Positions 61,945 to 64,000 of a DNA stretch of 64,000 nt are shown one piece after another; the stretch's first letter is position 1, and each line of letters opens with the position of its first letter. The position numbers were made by a program, and so were the translations under genes. Origin of the DNA: JBKEBQ01 sp047973225 (GTDB lineage Bacteria > Bacillota_I > Bacilli_A > Erysipelotrichales > Erysipelotrichaceae); contig JBKEBQ010000053.1 in the NCBI GenBank assembly GCA_047973225.1, positions 37,503 to 101,502 on the forward strand, written 5' to 3'. A model generated the notes under the pieces. That model was not told the origin of the DNA. It ran no database searches and saw only the letters and a list, made by a program, of their open reading frames with translations.

Positions 61945-62298
61945 TTATTTCATAATTAATATCTTTCTTCCCCATATAAGATACAATAACAGTTTACATA
62001 TCTTAAAACTTTTGTATTTTGCATCATATATTTCAACTTGCCATTTGCTCACTTTTTCTATCACGACGTAATGTCCATACTTAAAGCCTCTTAAATAAGC
62101 AATATAAGGAGTTGTTGGATAAATTTTCTTCGATTTATACGCTTTAACACTTATGCCATACGACTTGCATATTTCAATGATTTTGAATATCGACAACCCT
62201 CGCTCTTGCATGTGCTGTTGCAAAGAGTGAATTAAATCCGCATGTTCTTGCTTTCTTAATTTTAGTAAATATTCAATTGCTTTTACACCACAGTCCAT
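61945..62298 (-). CDS. small stand-alone C39-like cysteine peptidase
   Basis: 117 residues from the ATG at 62298 (AAGGG upstream). The sequence starts at MDCGVKAIEYLLKLR, where the Cys of DCG corresponds to the catalytic Cys of C39 peptidases (DCG-x-A-x-L-x-M). The His is in KYGHYVVIEKV and the following Asp in VEIYDAKYKSFKI, giving a full Cys-His-Asp set. Classic C39 domains are fused to ABC transporters and cut double-glycine leaders; this one has no transporter. It is shorter than usual, with almost nothing before the Cys. Substrate unknown. Confidence 0.65.
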   Translation of the reverse strand: MDCGVKAIEYLLKLRKQEHADLIHSLQQHMQERGLSIFKIIEICKSYGISVKAYKSKKIYPTTPYIAYLRGFKYGHYVVIEKVSKWQVEIYDAKYKSFKICKLLLYLIWGRKILIMK

Positions 62299-62400
62299 GT
62301 CATCACCCTTCGTATATATATGAATTTTTTAAAAATTCCTATACATAAAAAATATCCCCTTTGCTTATAACAAAAAAAACAGATTTAAGTTTTTTAAACT

Positions 62401-63106
62401 GGACCCTATAGAATGAAGATTTAGAAAAAAGAGTATTAAGATCCAATCTATGGTTTTTTTAGGTATCATTATGAAAAGGAGCATATCATGGGAAAAATTA
62501 TTCTACTGACGAACAGGTAATGAAACTAAAGCTAAATTCAAATGTTGAAAATGTAACAAATAAAGCTATTACTTATACTGAGAATTTTAAGAAAAATTTC
62601 TATGAAGAACTATTAGCCGGGAAAGGACCGGCTCAAATTTTCAGAGAAAGTGGATTTGATACTAAAATTATAAGTCAGATAAAAATCTCAAGCTTCGCTT
62701 TAAGAATAAAAAAAACAAGCTTTGAGACCAGAAAAGTTTAGTGATACACGTTCAACAAATTCAGGAAGAAAACAATTACAAGAAAGAACACCTGAGGAAG
62801 AGATTGCTTGCCTAAAACACAAAGTTGCATTTCAAAAACAACAAATAAAGACACTAAAAAAAATGAAACAAATAGAGAGAAGCATATTGGAAACGCTTGC
62901 GATTACAGAAGAAAAATTCAAAGTAATTGATAAGTTGATTATAAGAGACAATAATCTCTTGAATATTCATTGGCTGTACGAAATAGCAGAAGAATCAGAA
63001 AGTGGCTTTTATAATTGGAGAAACAACAAAAGTAAGCGAGAAGTTCGAAACATACAAGATGAATTAGATTTCACATTAATTCTGGAAGCATCTAATTATC
63101 GTGGAG
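62401..63106 (+). mobile_element. IS3-family remnant interrupted by an IS256-type element
   Basis: The left end probably lies at TGGACCCTATAGAATGA (62401). The coding part has the IS3-type orfA helix-turn-helix protein and the start of orfB, then stops at about 63106, where an IS256-like end begins. The right half of the element is not visible in this window. Confidence 0.6.
62488..63106 (+). pseudogene. IS3-type transposase, frameshifted and truncated
   Basis: ATG at 62488 has a GAAAAGGAG-type site nearby. The frame MGKI breaks within a few codons, after which YSTDEQVMKLKLN continues in the next frame. The region TYTENFKKNFYEELLAGKGPAQIFRESGFD (in parts) is the usual DNA-binding head of this transposase type. 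A second shift occurs in the A8 run at about 62708-62715, after which RPEKFSDTRSTNSGRKQ and PEEEIACLKHKVAF continue. The orfB-like start (LYEIAEESESGFYNWRNN, LILEASNYRG) is cut off. Not functional. Confidence 0.7.
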
Positions 63107-64000
63107 GGAGTGTAAAATAAACTGTGTAAGTAGAGAGCGTACGGCTCTACCTACATGTTTTTTAATTTGTTTATGATAAAATAAAAGAAAGAGGTAAAGA
63201 TAATGAACAAAACAAAGAGAGACACAAAAGCAGTAGCACTAGCACAACAGATTATTAAAGACTATAATCCTAAAAATGTACAAGACATGAATGGCGCTTT
63301 AATAAATCTATTTGGACCAATGTTTGAAGCGATGTTGCAAGGCGATATGGAACAGCATTTAGGTTAGGAATCAAACGACAAGGATTTCAAAGATAGTGAT
63401 AATCGTCGAAATGGTTATGGTAGAAAATCTTTACGCACCACCCAAGGTAATGTAGAAATCAAAGTACCACGAGATCGTGATGCAAGTTTTGAATCAATAC
63501 TCGTGGAGAAAAGAGAAAAAGATGTATCTGATATTGAGCGTAAAGTATTAACCATGTATGCAAGAGGAATGTCACAAAGAGATATCTCAAAAACGATAGA
63601 TGATATCTATGGATTTCAAGTATCACATGAAATGATATCGAATATTACAGATGCTGTAATCCCAGAACTTGAAGAATGGCAAAATAGACCATTGAAAAAA
63701 TGTTATCCATTTTTATTTGTGGACTGTATGTATGCGACGATACGAAATGCCTATGAAGTTAAGAAATACGCCTTATATACGATACTTGGTTATACCATGG
63801 AAGGAAAAAAAGAGATTTTGGGATTATGGATAAAGGAAAGTGAAAGCAAGAATAAATGGATGTAAATATTTGATGAACTAAGATACGAGGTGTAGAAGAT
63901 GTGTTCTTCACTTCCATGGATGGCGTATCAGGATTAGAAGAAGGAGCAAGAGCAATATTTCCCCATGTCGTTGTACAACGATGCATTGTCCATTTGATTC
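63106..64000 (+). mobile_element. IS256-type (Mutator-like) element, partial
   Basis: The left end appears at GGGAGTGTAAAATAAACTGTG, the usual form of IS256-family ends. A hairpin GTAGAG/CTCTAC (63130-63150) lies just inside, in front of the transposase gene. The element runs off the right edge of the window, so its right end and target duplication cannot be seen. Confidence 0.65.
63203..64000 (+). pseudogene. IS256-family transposase with stops and a frameshift
   Basis: The translation MNKTKRDTKAVALAQQIIKD continues to MEQHLG, where TAG at 63365 replaces a sense codon (the family reads HLGY). It then runs to ESESKNKWM, where TAA at 63863 replaces a probable CAA. A frameshift near 63885 precedes GVEDVFFTSMDGVSGLEEGARAIFP in another frame. 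Catalytic DDE regions (FLFVDCMYATIRN and SMDGVSGL) can still be read. Three lesions make it inactive. The 3' end is beyond the window. Confidence 0.75.

Noticed and set aside
61945..62298. C39-like peptidase as the leader peptidase of the circular bacteriocin
   Set aside because: C39 enzymes cut after double-glycine motifs. The precursor leader has none, and the two loci are about 20 kb apart with housekeeping genes between them.
62701..62720. Programmed frameshift in the IS3-type gene at the A8 run
   Set aside because: An A8 run could slip, but another frameshift near 62500 and the truncation show the gene is decayed, so this is more simply an indel.
1..64000. tRNA, rRNA and CRISPR arrays
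   Set aside because: No tRNA T-arm/anticodon pattern, rRNA segment or regularly spaced direct repeats were seen on either strand.

Overview
The window is AT-rich DNA from a low-GC Gram-positive bacterium (Bacillota). TGA is a normal stop, ribosome binding sites are strong AGGAGG types, and core gene order follows the Bacillus subtilis chromosome. The mix of a SecDF fusion, T-box leaders, a dimeric glycyl-tRNA synthetase and a large NAD synthetase with a glutaminase domain points to the Erysipelotrichia or a close relative. That placement is inference; no 16S gene is present. Nearly all genes lie on the minus strand.

Layout. 1-7.2 kb: start of murE, then mtaB, an unknown gene, rsmE, a MarR regulator, rluB, scpB, scpA, ruvB, ruvA. 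7.3-9.5 kb: exoA and an NADH oxidase gene. 9.6-20.5 kb: a block syntenic with B. subtilis, comN-like - secDF - recJ - apt - relA - T-box - hisS - aspS - 6S RNA. 20.5-26.7 kb: nadE, folA, thyA, rsuA, a MurJ-type flippase gene and a lipoprotein gene. 27-38 kb: T-box-tyrS, ccpA-like regulator, two envelope-associated small genes, murC, an SftA-like protein without a motor domain, ytpR, thioredoxin-like ytpP, trmB, pepV, pnp, rpsO. This again follows B. subtilis order.

38.5-41.9 kb is the accessory highlight: a five-gene circular bacteriocin operon of the circularin A type. It encodes a 76-residue precursor, a large membrane protein, a SpoIIM/DUF95 membrane protein, an ABC ATPase and a 61-residue immunity-like protein. 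It lies between an htrA-like protease gene whose product has no PDZ domain and the rpsO promoter.

43.3-64 kb: a hydroxyacid dehydrogenase gene on the plus strand, then hemW, an acetyltransferase, lepA, an ECF S-component, fmt, rpsT (plus strand), holA, comEC, comEA, phoH, trmK, sigA, dnaG, glyS, recO, era, dgkA, ybeY and a small C39-like peptidase gene. The window ends in insertion-sequence debris: an IS3-type remnant interrupted by a decayed IS256-type element.

Functionally the window is mostly housekeeping: translation and tRNA modification, DNA repair and segregation, stringent response, protein export, cell-wall synthesis and competence. The bacteriocin operon and the terminal IS region are the clear accessory parts. 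No tRNA, rRNA or CRISPR array was seen.
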